Source: Dorea formicigenerans
GTDB taxonomy: Bacteria; Bacillota; Clostridia; Lachnospirales; Lachnospiraceae
Length of the DNA stretch: 64,000 nucleotides
Assembly (NCBI RefSeq): GCF_025150245.1
Contig: NZ_CP102279.1
Coordinates: forward strand, 2,477,423 to 2,541,422
Direction: 5' to 3'
Shown here: positions 45,729-54,745 of the stretch, piece after piece
Layout of the letters: each line of letters begins with the position of its first letter
Position numbering within the stretch: the first letter of the stretch is position 1
The notes under the pieces: model-generated
What the model was told of the DNA's origin: nothing
What the model saw: the letters and a program-made list of their open reading frames with translations, nothing else
Databases searched by the model: none
Made by a program: the position numbers and the translations under genes

Positions 45729-46366
45729 GCTTTCACCATCTTCTCAGTGGCTGCTTTCAGCTCTTCTGTCGCTTTCTTAATATCCGGTTTTGCGAAAATA
45801 GCGCTGATAACTGCGATTCCACAAAGTCCACAGCCTGACAACTCCTGCACATTATCTTTTGTGATGCCGCCAATTGCGATAACTGGAATATCTACAGCCT
45901 CACAAATTGCTTTTACCATCTCATGGTCAACTTCTACTGCGTCATCTTTGGAACTGGTCGGAAATACGGCTCCGACTCCAAGATAGTCTGCTCCGCGCTC
46001 CTGAGCTAGAAGTGCCTGCCCCACTGTCTGTGCTGAAACTCCGACAATCTTATCTTCACCAAGCTTTGCCCGGACATCTCCTGCTTCCATATCACTTTGT
46101 CCTACATGAACTCCGTCCGCGCCAACTTCCAGTGCAAGCTCCACATCATCGTCCAGCACAAACGGTACCTGGTACTTTGCACACAATTCCTTGATTTCCT
46201 TTGCCTCCTGAAGAAAAGCATCGTGATCGAGATGTTTCTCACGAAGCTGTACAAATGTGGCTCCACCTTCCAGTGCCTTCTCAACCTGACTGTAAAGTGT
46301 CTCTCCATTCAGCCAACTTCTGTCTGTCACTGCATAAAGCAGCAAATCTTTTTTATCGCACTTCAT
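45722..46366 (-). CDS. thiE: Thiamine-phosphate synthase
   Basis: A 214-residue TIM-barrel enzyme with LQLREKHLD-like FVQLREKHLD, the DDDVELALEVGADGVHVGQS block and PVIAIGGITKDN. It joins HMP-PP and thiazole phosphate. Its start overlaps thiM by 14 bases and its end overlaps the HAD gene by 7, showing tight coupling. Confidence 0.93.
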   Translation of the reverse strand: MKCDKKDLLLYAVTDRSWLNGETLYSQVEKALEGGATFVQLREKHLDHDAFLQEAKEIKELCAKYQVPFVLDDDVELALEVGADGVHVGQSDMEAGDVRAKLGEDKIVGVSAQTVGQALLAQERGADYLGVGAVFPTSSKDDAVEVDHEMVKAICEAVDIPVIAIGGITKDNVQELSGCGLCGIAVISAIFAKPDIKKATEELKAATEKMVKAC

Positions 46367-47174
46367 ATTTTGCTCCTTCGTCTAACTGCTCTTTTGTCAT
46401 GTTATAAATAGCATCAATAATTCTATTTCTATAGGTAGAATTACCGTCACCTTTCTGCATGTAACTCCAGCCAATCTCACCGGCAAGTCCCATCGTACAA
46501 ACTGCCGCTGCTGCCGCCTCAAGCTTCTGCTCAGGATTTGCAACAAGATATGCTGTCATCAGTCCGGATAACTGGCAGCCTGTTCCTGTAATTCTTCCCA
46601 TTTCCGGACGTCCATTACGGATCACGTAACATTTTCTGCCGTCGCTGACAAGATCAATTGCTCCTGTAATTGCAACTATACTTCCGGATTTTTCAGAAAA
46701 TGCTTTTGCAAATGTAACTGCTTCGTCCAGATTATCTTCTGTCACTGCGTCAGCTACATCAGCGTCAACACCCTTTGTAGTACCGCTTCCTGCAGCTAAT
46801 GTCTTGATTTCGGAAATATTTCCACGGATTACATCAAACTTTATTTCCTGCATCAAGTTGACAGCTGTATTCGTTCTAAGAGAACTTGCTCCTGCACCAA
46901 CCGGATCAAGCAGAACCATGTGCTTTAATTCATTTGCCTTATGACCTGCCGCCAACATTCCTTCAATCGTTCTTACATTCAGCGTTCCAATATTGATGTT
47001 CAGGCCTCCACAAATTGCAGTGATATCCTGCACGTCCTGCGGCTCATCTGACATAATTGGGCTTGCACCACACGCAAGAATCACATTTGCTACATCATTG
47101 ACCGTAACATAATTCGTAATATTATGGACAAGCGGTCCTTTTTCTCTAACGTTCTGTAAACATGTACCTAGCAT
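46353..47174 (-). CDS. thiM: Hydroxyethylthiazole kinase
   Basis: A 273-residue kinase with VHNITNYVTVNDVANVILAC, LDPVGAGAS and the GTGCQLSGLMTAY anion hole. It salvages thiazole alcohol. The start at 47174 has AAGGAGAG upstream; the longer frame to 47204 does not. First gene behind the TPP riboswitch. No thiC or thiG is seen in the window, so this operon is for salvage. Confidence 0.93.
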   Translation of the reverse strand: MLGTCLQNVREKGPLVHNITNYVTVNDVANVILACGASPIMSDEPQDVQDITAICGGLNINIGTLNVRTIEGMLAAGHKANELKHMVLLDPVGAGASSLRTNTAVNLMQEIKFDVIRGNISEIKTLAAGSGTTKGVDADVADAVTEDNLDEAVTFAKAFSEKSGSIVAITGAIDLVSDGRKCYVIRNGRPEMGRITGTGCQLSGLMTAYLVANPEQKLEAAAAAVCTMGLAGEIGWSYMQKGDGNSTYRNRIIDAIYNMTKEQLDEGAKYEVR

Positions 47175-47282
47175 AATTCTCTCTCCTTTTTGTGTTGTGA
47201 ACATTCGCTGATTTTTACATTGCTAACATAAATAGCAGATATACCTAATAAAAGATATACCTGCTAACATTTACGCATCTTT

Positions 47283-47373
47283 TTCCCTACGTTGGCATTA
47301 TCCAAATCAGGTTGCAGGTCAGGGCATTCAGCCCAATCTCAGCCTGCTTGATACGCAAGCCCCCTGTTGTTCG
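47283..47373 (-). promoter_or_regulatory. TPP riboswitch (THI element)
   Basis: On the minus strand the conserved parts CTGAGATTGGG, CTGACCTG and ACCTGATTTGGATAATGCC followed by CGTAGGGAA are present, with a P1 stem around GGGGGC. It lies about 110 bases upstream of thiM and should reduce expression of thiM-thiE-HAD-thiD-cytX when TPP is high. Confidence 0.95.
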
Positions 47374-47390
47374 TTATTCGTTTCATATAT

Positions 47391-47418
47391 ATTATACATA
47401 ATAGACAAAATTTTACAA
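47391..47418 (-). promoter_or_regulatory. Promoter of the thiamine operon
   Basis: On the minus strand, -35 TTGTAA (47413-47418), a 16-base spacer and -10 TATAAT (47391-47396) stand just upstream of the riboswitch. Confidence 0.65.
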
Positions 47419-47502
47419 GTTTATTAATTATAATACACTTTGTTCTTATAGTATATGCATATTTCCTTTGCAATATTCTCAAAAATATTTTTTTCACTTT
47501 TA

Positions 47503-48003
47503 CTAATATTTTCTTAACGTATCATGACTGTCATCAGTAGTTTTATCAATCCTCTTTACTACTACATAATATCCGTCATCTCCTGCCGGTATTTTCACGC
47601 GGTCACCAACTTTATGTCCAAGTACTGCTTTTCCAAGCGGCGACTCGATGCTGATCAGTCCTGCCAGGGAATTTCCTCGGACACTTGTCACAATCCGGTA
47701 TGTCTCCACTTCTTCATCATCTTCAAAATAAAGATCCACGGTATTATTAATTCCTATCTCGTCTTCTTTTGAATCATCAGACACAATGTTGGCAGTTTTT
47801 AACATTCTCTCTAGATAACGGATACGGCTTTCGTTGCGGTTCTTATCCTGCTTCGCTGCTTTATACTCAAAGTTCTCGCTCAAGTCTCCCTGTGCTCTTG
47901 CCTCTTTTACTGCTTCCAGCTCTTTTTTACGGACAACAATCTTTCGGTACTCAATTTCTTCCTTTATTTTCTTTACATCACTTTCTGTCAGTTGTTCTCC
48001 CAT
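47503..48003 (-). CDS. greA: Transcription elongation factor GreA
   Basis: A 166-residue protein with the N-terminal coiled coil (ARAQGDLSENFEYKAAKQDK, with the acidic tip DLSENFEY) and a C-terminal FKBP-like domain (SPLGKAVLGHKVGDRV). It rescues backtracked RNA polymerase. Length is near the usual 158. It starts 15 bases after the HAD phosphatase stop. Confidence 0.92.
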   Translation of the reverse strand: MGEQLTESDVKKIKEEIEYRKIVVRKKELEAVKEARAQGDLSENFEYKAAKQDKNRNESRIRYLERMLKTANIVSDDSKEDEIGINNTVDLYFEDDEEVETYRIVTSVRGNSLAGLISIESPLGKAVLGHKVGDRVKIPAGDDGYYVVVKRIDKTTDDSHDTLRKY

Positions 48004-48018
48004 ATGATACAGTCCCTT

Positions 48019-48813
48019 CTATATTAATTGATAATGTTTCATTGCTTTTTCAATTCCGTCATTCATCACACTGTCCGTCACATATTCTGTATATGGATCC
48101 AATACAGAATCATGCTCTTTCATCGCTACTGTATGTGTGGCGTATTCGAACATCGCCAAATCATTGCTGCTATCTCCAAATACATATATCTGATCCATGT
48201 CATAGCCAAGATATTTCCTCATATACTCAATCCCGGTCGCTTTTGTATATTGCTTTTGAATACACTCATAACTTCCATGTCTCCGATCGATGACTGCCAG
48301 ATTGTCACGGACTTCCTCTATGAATTTTACTACATCACTTGTCTGATCAGAGAGTAAGAACATTTTATCATAAATGAATCCGCCATCCTCTATATATTTC
48401 TTACAGCCTAATCCCCAGGCTTTTCCCATGCGCTGCCTGATATCTTCGATTTCCGGAAAACGGGAACTATTTTGGGGAAAATATAGATCGTCACTGGCTT
48501 CCAGAACTCCTTCCATATGACACTCCTGAATCACCTGTATGTAACGTCTGCATTGCTCCTTGGTCAGTGTACTGTGCATCAGCACATTTCCCTGATAAAT
48601 GATTTCCGTTCCACAACCGCACACATATCCGTTTACCGGTATGTGCTTCATAGAATCCAATGTATTACAAGATGTACGACCTGTATTGATAAACACAAGA
48701 TGTCCGTTTTCTCTCGCCTGCTTCAATGCACGAAGTGTACTTTCCGGCACTATCTTCGTCTGTTCGTCAATCAATGTACCATCTACATCAAAAAATAATG
48801 CTGCTTTTTTCAT
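48019..48813 (-). CDS. Cof-type HAD-IIB phosphatase
   Basis: A 264-residue HAD hydrolase. Motif I is FFDVDGTLIDEQT, motif II TGRTSC and motif IV VFGDSSNDLAMFEYA. The C2-type cap places it in the Cof/HAD-IIB subfamily, which dephosphorylates sugar phosphates or cofactors. Substrate is unknown. It lies between greA and the amidase lipoprotein on the same strand. Confidence 0.87.
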   Translation of the reverse strand: MKKAALFFDVDGTLIDEQTKIVPESTLRALKQARENGHLVFINTGRTSCNTLDSMKHIPVNGYVCGCGTEIIYQGNVLMHSTLTKEQCRRYIQVIQECHMEGVLEASDDLYFPQNSSRFPEIEDIRQRMGKAWGLGCKKYIEDGGFIYDKMFLLSDQTSDVVKFIEEVRDNLAVIDRRHGSYECIQKQYTKATGIEYMRKYLGYDMDQIYVFGDSSNDLAMFEYATHTVAMKEHDSVLDPYTEYVTDSVMNDGIEKAMKHYQLI

Positions 48814-48827
48814 CTGTCAAAACTCCC

Positions 48828-49697
48828 TTATCTCGCAATTCCAAAATACTGATCCACGCCATTGGCAATCCCGGTTACGATCTGCCACTGATATTCGTCT
48901 GTCGCCATCTTCTGATCTTCCGTCGGATTACTCATATATCCCATCTCCACAATGGTCGTCGGAACCTGTGCCCAGTTGATTCCACTCATGGTATCTGTCT
49001 CCCAGACACGCTCTCTTTTTGCTCCGGTTGCTGCTACCATCTGATCTAAAATATCTGTTGAAAGTGCCTGACTTTGGGAATATAGATTTCCATTGTATGG
49101 ATTGGAAGCAGTCTGACAGATCGTCATCATGCCATTGGCACTGCTGCTATCTGAACCATTGGCATGGATGCGGATAAATGCATCGGCATTGGCATTGTTT
49201 GCAATCTGTGCACGCTCTGCATTCGATACATTTACATCGTTCGTCTCTCGTATCATCAAAACATCATACCCACGGTTCATCAATTCTTCTTTCAGCTTCA
49301 TAGAAACAGCCAATGTCAGTTCATATTCCTGAAGCCCTGATGTCTTGCCACTTGTCCCGGAAGCCACCTTTGCTTTCATTTCAGAAGAACCTGGACCGAC
49401 CGGTTCTTTCTCGCTATTCCCCTTTGCCTGATGTCCTGCATCAATCGCAATCAAATGTCCATTTTTCTGCGGCTGTTGTTCATTCGCCTCTTCTGCCTGT
49501 GATTGTCCGTCTGGCTGTGAAGCCTGTTCCTGCATATCTGTCTGTTCCTCTTGTATATTGTCTTCTTTTTTATCTTCTATATTTAATACCAGTTTGTCTG
49601 GATCTTTTTCCTTTGTCTTCGTTTCTTTTTCTGTTGTCCCACAGCCTGTAAGTACCATAAGCACTACAAGTCCCAGTAACAATACTCTTTTTTTCAT
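48828..49697 (-). CDS. N-acetylmuramoyl-L-alanine amidase, lipoprotein
   Basis: A 289-residue protein with a lipoprotein signal (VLMVLTGC lipobox), a polar Gln/Glu linker, and an Amidase_3 domain from about residue 85. The zinc ligands are in AIDAGHQ, the Glu in [10 protein letters not shown], and RIHANG; the catalytic Glu is in VEMGYMSN. It cleaves peptidoglycan stem peptides at the outer face of the membrane. Confidence 0.9.
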   Translation of the reverse strand: MKKRVLLLGLVVLMVLTGCGTTEKETKTKEKDPDKLVLNIEDKKEDNIQEEQTDMQEQASQPDGQSQAEEANEQQPQKNGHLIAIDAGHQAKGNSEKEPVGPGSSEMKAKVASGTSGKTSGLQEYELTLAVSMKLKEELMNRGYDVLMIRETNDVNVSNAERAQIANNANADAFIRIHANGSDSSSANGMMTICQTASNPYNGNLYSQSQALSTDILDQMVAATGAKRERVWETDTMSGINWAQVPTTIVEMGYMSNPTEDQKMATDEYQWQIVTGIANGVDQYFGIAR

Positions 49698-49880
49698 ATT
49701 CCACCTCCGTAAGTACTATTCTACCATAACTTTATTATTTCTTAAGTGGTTTTTTATAAATTTTCGATTTGTTTAAGAGTTTCAACATACTTTCGTCACA
49801 TTTTCCTCTTATACTAAATGACAGATAGTTGAGAAAGACATCAGCTATCACCCCTCATAGAAGTGCGAAAAGCACTTACT

Positions 49881-49903
49881 CTCATTCCTTTAGATAACTA
49901 TAA
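49881..49903 (+). repeat. Left direct repeat of the small element (candidate att)
   Basis: CTCATTCCTTTAGATAACTATAA recurs at 56146-56168 with one mismatch. After it both sites continue with similar hairpins (here CCCGTTAGCC/GGTTAGCGGG at 49914-49938). In the 350-base gap 49698-50048 a TTCGGTCAAAT motif repeats near 49971-49992, close to the integrase 3' end, and recurs near 56031. Confidence 0.6.
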
Positions 49904-50048
49904 AACAACGAAGCCCGTTAGCCCTTGTGGTTAGCGGGTTTTCGCTGTTCTGTACTTGTTGCAAAATCCGCTTCGGTCAAATCTCGGTCAAATAATTTTC
50001 TAAAGAAATGTTGCACCTTTTCTATTCTCTTTCTTATTCTTGTTCTGA

Positions 50049-51254
50049 TTATATGATTTCCTTATACAAATTCTGTAATTTATCCATTTCCGATTTTGCT
50101 TTATCATCTGTGACGTGCGTATACAAATCCAGTGTGATTGCTATGGAATAATGTCCGAGGAATCCTTGTACTACCTTTGCGTCAATCCCGGCTTCAAAAC
50201 AACGCGTTGCAAAAGTATGACGAAGTGCATGTGGATAAAAATGCGGAATCGGTATAAACACTGTCTTGTTTTTCTCTGCCTGCTTTTTTCGTTCCTTATT
50301 GATAGATTTTTCTATCCAGTCTAACGTCACTTGAAAGGTGTGTTCTGTAATCGGTTTTCCGTTCTTTCCAACAAACACAAGATTTTCAAATCCCTCTAAT
50401 GGTTGCCATTCACTAGCTGACAACTGCATTTCTTTCAACTGAATCCACTGACGTTTTAAAGCCTTATACACACTGTCCTGCATGGGAATCGTCCGTATAC
50501 TGTTCTTTGTCTTTGGTGTCTGGTACTTGAATACATACTTCTTTGTTTCCTTATCTTTGATATACACCAACGTTTTATTTACAGAAATTTCCCGTTTCCG
50601 AAAATCTACATCATCCCATGTAAGCCCAAGCAGTTCTCCGCCACGCATTCCCGTTCCGAGTGCTACCTGTATGAGATTCTCGTGTATTCTCTCCTTTGCG
50701 TGTTCCAATACTTCCCGTTGTTCTTTCACAGTCAGTACCCGTATCTGTTTTGTCTTTGTTTTGGGAACTTCCACTCCTGCACATGGGTTGAATGTAAGAA
50801 TCCTGTTATGCACTGCATATTTGAACATAGCATTGAGAATATTATACACATCCCGTATAGTCTTTGTGCTGTAATCATCATCTGCCATATTCTGAAGCAG
50901 ACGTTCCAAAATAATCGGATTAAAATCTGCCACACGTTGTTTTCCTATCTGCTTCTTTATGTAACGTCTGTAAAAATCATCATAACGTACTTGTGTACTC
51001 TCCTTGATAGTCCGCTTCTTATGGGTATTCAGCCAGATATCAAACCATGTATCCAGAGTGATATTATCGCCCTTTCCTTTCAACCCATGCTTGACTTCAT
51101 AGCGTAAATCTTCCATTTCTTGAACTAACTTTTTTAAGTCCGCATTATCTTTTGTATACGTTTCTCCTTTGTAATAAAACCGCCCTCTGTAAATTCCGCT
51201 TTTTCTCTGCATAATTCCCGGCGGTAATGGATTTCCTTTTAAGTCCTTGCCCAA
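50049..51254 (-). CDS. Tyrosine integrase (Tn916-Int type)
   Basis: A 401-residue site-specific recombinase with an arm-binding N-terminus, a core-binding domain (TLDTWFDIWLNTHKKRTIKE) and the catalytic domain. The catalytic residues are R in GTGMRGGELLGL, HxxR in HALRHTFATR, H in FLGHYSIAIT and Y in LDLYTHV. It integrates and, with the excisionase, excises the element. It lies just inside the left repeat. Confidence 0.92.
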   Translation of the reverse strand: MGKDLKGNPLPPGIMQRKSGIYRGRFYYKGETYTKDNADLKKLVQEMEDLRYEVKHGLKGKGDNITLDTWFDIWLNTHKKRTIKESTQVRYDDFYRRYIKKQIGKQRVADFNPIILERLLQNMADDDYSTKTIRDVYNILNAMFKYAVHNRILTFNPCAGVEVPKTKTKQIRVLTVKEQREVLEHAKERIHENLIQVALGTGMRGGELLGLTWDDVDFRKREISVNKTLVYIKDKETKKYVFKYQTPKTKNSIRTIPMQDSVYKALKRQWIQLKEMQLSASEWQPLEGFENLVFVGKNGKPITEHTFQVTLDWIEKSINKERKKQAEKNKTVFIPIPHFYPHALRHTFATRCFEAGIDAKVVQGFLGHYSIAITLDLYTHVTDDKAKSEMDKLQNLYKEII

Positions 51255-51321
51255 TCTGCACGCTCCTTTCCGTGCAAGGACTATCAGAACTGGTCTGACA
51301 GTATTATATGCTTATTTGTGT

Positions 51322-51555
51322 TTATACTGCAATTACTTCATATTTATTTTTCAGATTATGCCCTTCGTTTTTCTTCAAAAACTGGTCTAAAACCTCAGAG
51401 AGTATAAGAATCTTATTTCCAATCCTTATGACCGGAATCTTCTGCCATGTAATCAGCTTTCGCAGATTATTTCTTCCAATTCCCGTATACTCTGACGCTT
51501 CATTCACTGTAAGGGCTTTCTTTGTCTGTATCGTGTTCTGTGTATGTTCTGTCAA
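51322..51555 (-). CDS. Excisionase (Tn916-Xis type)
   Basis: A 77-residue winged-helix protein (LTVNEASEYTGIGRNNLRKL). The start is a TTG at 51555 with AAGGAG 5 bases upstream; it overlaps the end of the relaxase gene by 56 bases. It should steer the neighbouring integrase towards excision. Confidence 0.85.
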   Translation of the reverse strand: MTEHTQNTIQTKKALTVNEASEYTGIGRNNLRKLITWQKIPVIRIGNKILILSEVLDQFLKKNEGHNLKNKYEVIAV

Positions 51556-52636
51556 AGATTCTCCTTTCTTCTTCCCTCAAAAGGAAAGATTTTTTATAGT
51601 CCTCATATATGCGTTGTTGTTCTTCGTTCATCTGCCCCCGTTCTATTAGCTGGCGGATATAATCTCTGTTATCCAGTTTTCCGATTTTATCCATTAGCTT
51701 TAAAGAGGGCGAAACTGCTACGTTCAGCCACTGCCATGTTCGTTCCAGTGTCTTTTTCTCTGGATTCATGGTCAACTTTATCTTCCCTACATCCTGCATG
51801 AGTTCTTCCCACGGGGGATAAGTAGGATAAAGCCGTTTTCTTGTAACCGTGCTGTTTTCCGGCTTCTGTAAAAACCGCACTTTCTCGTTTAATACAGACA
51901 ACGCAATCCGTGCCACATCCCTGTCTTTCAGAAGTTCTTCTACTAATCTGACCGCTTTTTTGTGCCGGAATCGAAGTTCATATCTGTTCCAGTCCGGGTT
52001 GAGTTCTTTTCCGAACTTTTCTGCCTGTTCATATCCCTTTTCATAGAATGTAATCCGAAAATCACTGTGTTTACTGCCGAGATATAGTGTTTTTCCCTGC
52101 GCTTCTATTTCATCCTCTTTCAGTCTATCAGAACGATTCTCTGCTGTATCACGCAACTGACTAGATATCAGCCCCTCGTTTTTCAGACGAATCAATTCCG
52201 GGATAGACAGATAAGGCTTTGTATCGTCGATTGCCAAGTCTATCCTCGGAAAATTCACCGGGTATCTGCAAACTCTTTCCAGAAAATCAAACCATGTTTC
52301 CTTATTCATCATAAGGAAATTTTCATAATTCCTGCACCCCGAACCACTCATAAGAATCTGAAATCCCTCATACTGTGCATTTCCTGTCGGTTTCAGAATC
52401 TTGATATTGTCAAATCTTGCTATCAGTTCGTGTCCAGCAATTCCTTTTTCCTTACCATGCAGTTCCATAAAACTCAGTGGAATCCGCAAGATATCTTCTA
52501 TGATTATGAACACGTCTACACCTTTGACAGTAATCTGACACCAGTCAATCAGTGCTGTCAAATCTTCTTTCTGACGAGTTACCCCCCTGTTAGTATAGGG
52601 GGGTTCTGAAATTTTCATTACCTCTGTTATCATCAT
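51500..52636 (-). CDS. MobT-type relaxase / replication initiation factor
   Basis: A 378-residue Rep_trans-like protein related to Tn916 Orf20 (MobT). Recognisable parts are LIDWCQITVKGVDV, FPRIDLAIDDTKPYL and RITFYEKGYEQ. It nicks an ICEBs1/Tn916-like oriT. That site is visible inside its own first codons (52581-52604). Start choice is uncertain: Met 1 (52636) and Met 7 (52618) are both possible. No FtsK-like coupling gene follows, so it depends on a helper ICE. Confidence 0.82.
   Translation of the reverse strand: MMITEVMKISEPPYTNRGVTRQKEDLTALIDWCQITVKGVDVFIIIEDILRIPLSFMELHGKEKGIAGHELIARFDNIKILKPTGNAQYEGFQILMSGSGCRNYENFLMMNKETWFDFLERVCRYPVNFPRIDLAIDDTKPYLSIPELIRLKNEGLISSQLRDTAENRSDRLKEDEIEAQGKTLYLGSKHSDFRITFYEKGYEQAEKFGKELNPDWNRYELRFRHKKAVRLVEELLKDRDVARIALSVLNEKVRFLQKPENSTVTRKRLYPTYPPWEELMQDVGKIKLTMNPEKKTLERTWQWLNVAVSPSLKLMDKIGKLDNRDYIRQLIERGQMNEEQQRIYEDYKKSFLLREEERRIFDRTYTEHDTDKESPYSE
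52581..52604 (-). other. oriT nic-region palindrome inside the mobT gene
   Basis: The 24-base inverted repeat has ACCCCCC and GGGGGGT arms around a loop containing CTAAC, the same form as the ICEBs1/Tn916-type oriT I recall. It lies within codons for PPYTNRGV near the mobT start. Confidence 0.75.
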
Positions 52637-52750
52637 CCCTGCCTTTCGTAGTATGCCGTGGCTTTCGCCACGTTCCCGGAACTTCCTCTACTCCCTTTGC
52701 TCCTTTCACGCTGTACGGAGCAGTCCGCAGAGAATTTCCGGGAACAGTCT

Positions 52751-53083
52751 CTACACGTTTCCTTTTCCGGTAACAACACGGATACCCTTGCAGGAGATTC
52801 TGTCCACCAATACCGGGAAGTTTCCCCTCTGCACATAAGGGGCATATACCGCTTCTTCTAGTTCTACCACTGTGTAAGGCTCTACCTTTGGAAGTTCTGT
52901 TGCTTCCAGACGGATATCTACGCTGTTTCCAAGTTTCATGCTTCCGAGGTGAAGTTTCAATGCTTCCACTTCCTCGGTTTTCTTCCGGGTTTCCTTATCA
53001 TACTTGTAGCAGTAGTCTGCTCCCATGTAACGGAGTTCCCCGAACGCTTCTCTGACCTGTTCTTTTGTCAATGTAATCTGCAT
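52751..53083 (-). CDS. DUF961-like accessory protein
   Basis: A 110-residue protein (MQITLTKEQVREAFGELRYM) predicted to be mostly beta strand in its second half. It resembles the DUF961 proteins at the head of Tn916-type transfer operons, but similarity is weak by eye. AAGGAG lies 9 bases before the ATG at 53083. First gene of the mobilisation operon. The 114-base gap after it holds a short hairpin (CGTGGCGAAAGCCACG). Confidence 0.5.
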   Translation of the reverse strand: MQITLTKEQVREAFGELRYMGADYCYKYDKETRKKTEEVEALKLHLGSMKLGNSVDIRLEATELPKVEPYTVVELEEAVYAPYVQRGNFPVLVDRISCKGIRVVTGKGNV

Positions 53084-53366
53084 GCTACATTTCTCCTTTT
53101 TTGAAATCATGGTGAATGAGTGTCTGGTAAGTGTGACAAGTCCTTTTCATATCCACGTCTATATTTATTTCATTACTTTTCTCCTTACCTCTTAACCTCA
53201 TCATAGACCTGTTTTTTCTTCTTGTCAACAATTATTTTACTTTTTCCCTTACTTTTTATTTTTGTATTTCAAACGCTTAACTATATCTTTTTATAACTTA
53301 TTATAATTTTACCCTTACATTTATCCTTATCTTGTGTTATGATGAAAACAGAAACGAGGTGTGCAT

Positions 53367-54206
53367 ATGTTTGTGAATAAAGAAGCAGTAGGAAAACGAA
53401 TTTTACAGATACGCAAGAAATACGGTTACAGTATGCAGAAGTTTGGGGAAATCATAGATAATGCCCCGAAAGGCTCTGTAAACAGTTGGGAAAAGGGTGT
53501 GAATCTTCCCAATGAGAAACGCTTGAAGCAGATTGCCACGTTGGGCAATATGACGCTGAATGAACTTCTGTATGGTTCATTTAAAGAATATGTAGATATG
53601 CTTATCACAGAAAAACTGGGGATTGAACTGCCGGAAGAATTTACCAGAACTTTCTATTCTCTTTTAGAGCAGAACGGATTTACCTACGGGGATGATATCG
53701 AGATTGTCCGGCTTGTAAACGGCTTTCTGACTTATCATAACCTTACAACAAAAGAAACCGCCATTTTCTATCAGCCAACTGCATACTCCGGCGATTATTT
53801 TGACGGTATCATACAAAAAGCGGATTCTTCCGTTCTGGTCTGCCGGGCATATGCAGATAAGGCAAACAACACCTTACATATCATTCCGGCTTTTGAGAAT
53901 GGACAGACTGAGGAAGTAGCAGACTTCTTTCATGCACTGAAAAGCATAACCGCTCCACACAACAACAATTATTTCACTTCCGGCTTTCTGACACTCGGAC
54001 TGGCATTGAGAGATTCCAAAGTAATTATCTATGGAATTGATGAAAAACAGGGAACAACACAGGTAATCCCTTACGAATATGATTGCGAATCAGACGCTTA
54101 TATCCAGAATGAACATCTGGCATATACCAGACAGGATAGCTTTTTCCGAGAAGCCACGAAAGAAGCGGTCTATCGGAAAATGCAATCCGACAGAAGTAAC
54201 CCATAA
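53367..54206 (+). CDS. XRE-family regulator of the small element
   Basis: A 279-residue protein with an N-terminal helix-turn-helix (YSMQKFGEIIDNAPKGSVNS) and a long unassigned C-terminal domain. The start at 53367 has GAGGTG upstream; GTG at 53361 is in frame. It is divergent from the mobilisation genes across a 283-base AT-rich gap (53084-53366) that should hold both promoters. It may act as a repressor of excision and mobilisation. Confidence 0.72.
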   Translation: MFVNKEAVGKRILQIRKKYGYSMQKFGEIIDNAPKGSVNSWEKGVNLPNEKRLKQIATLGNMTLNELLYGSFKEYVDMLITEKLGIELPEEFTRTFYSLLEQNGFTYGDDIEIVRLVNGFLTYHNLTTKETAIFYQPTAYSGDYFDGIIQKADSSVLVCRAYADKANNTLHIIPAFENGQTEEVADFFHALKSITAPHNNNYFTSGFLTLGLALRDSKVIIYGIDEKQGTTQVIPYEYDCESDAYIQNEHLAYTRQDSFFREATKEAVYRKMQSDRSNP

Positions 54207-54213
54207 GATAAAC

Positions 54214-54252
54214 AAGAGGACTTGCAAGGTTTGTGACCTTTCAAGTCCTCTT
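54214..54252. terminator. Terminator-like hairpin after the XRE gene
   Basis: An 11-bp stem AAGAGGACTTG/CAAGTCCTCTT (54214-54224 with 54242-54252), with a weak T tract on the plus side. It separates the regulator from the convergent peptidase pair. Confidence 0.6.
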
Positions 54253-54376
54253 ATGTATCATGATGGTATTGGCTGTGTCCGTTCCGTAAAGGACTGCCCT
54301 ACGGCGTCTCGGCTTCGCCTTGTTCCTTTACCTCACTAATAATAATGTTCTGATAGCAGAACTCTTACTTATACTT

Positions 54377-54745
54377 TTATCTTACTATTCTTTCAATTTT
54401 TACCGTTTCACCATCAATATTATACTTAAAAAAATAAAATTTAATAACATTTCCTTCTGATACTTGTTCTAGATCACCTTTACACTTAGTACAATCTAAA
54501 CTAACTTTTGTCGTATCAAAAAATAGACTACTTTCTTCCTTCTCATTTAGTTCTATTAAAAGTGTATCAAAAGTTTTCTCTACAACAACCCCACTCAAAT
54601 GAAACCAATGAGAATTATCATCTCCACTAGAACGCAACTCCATATTTTGACGATTCTCCTTAAAAACATTTCCTTTTACGCCAAGCACAATTAATACTAT
54701 TGCAAGCAAAAGTATGATTAACAAAATCAATCGTTTCTTATCCAT
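54377..54745 (-). CDS. Small membrane-anchored protein paired with the cysteine peptidase
   Basis: A 122-residue protein with one N-terminal hydrophobic helix (LILLIILLLAIVLIVLG) and an outside domain containing CTKCKG. The ATG at 54745 overlaps the stop of the peptidase gene by 8 bases, so the two are coupled. I do not recognise the family. A protective or inhibitory partner of the peptidase, or a chaperone, would fit, but this is only inferred from pairing. Confidence 0.65.
   Translation of the reverse strand: MDKKRLILLIILLLAIVLIVLGVKGNVFKENRQNMELRSSGDDNSHWFHLSGVVVEKTFDTLLIELNEKEESSLFFDTTKVSLDCTKCKGDLEQVSEGNVIKFYFFKYNIDGETVKIERIVR

Noticed and set aside
52633-52845. A 70-codon minus-strand ORF between the DUF961-like gene and mobT.
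   Set aside because: It overlaps both genes, is Ser/Arg-rich and has no ribosome site; the gap hairpins explain the conservation-like look.
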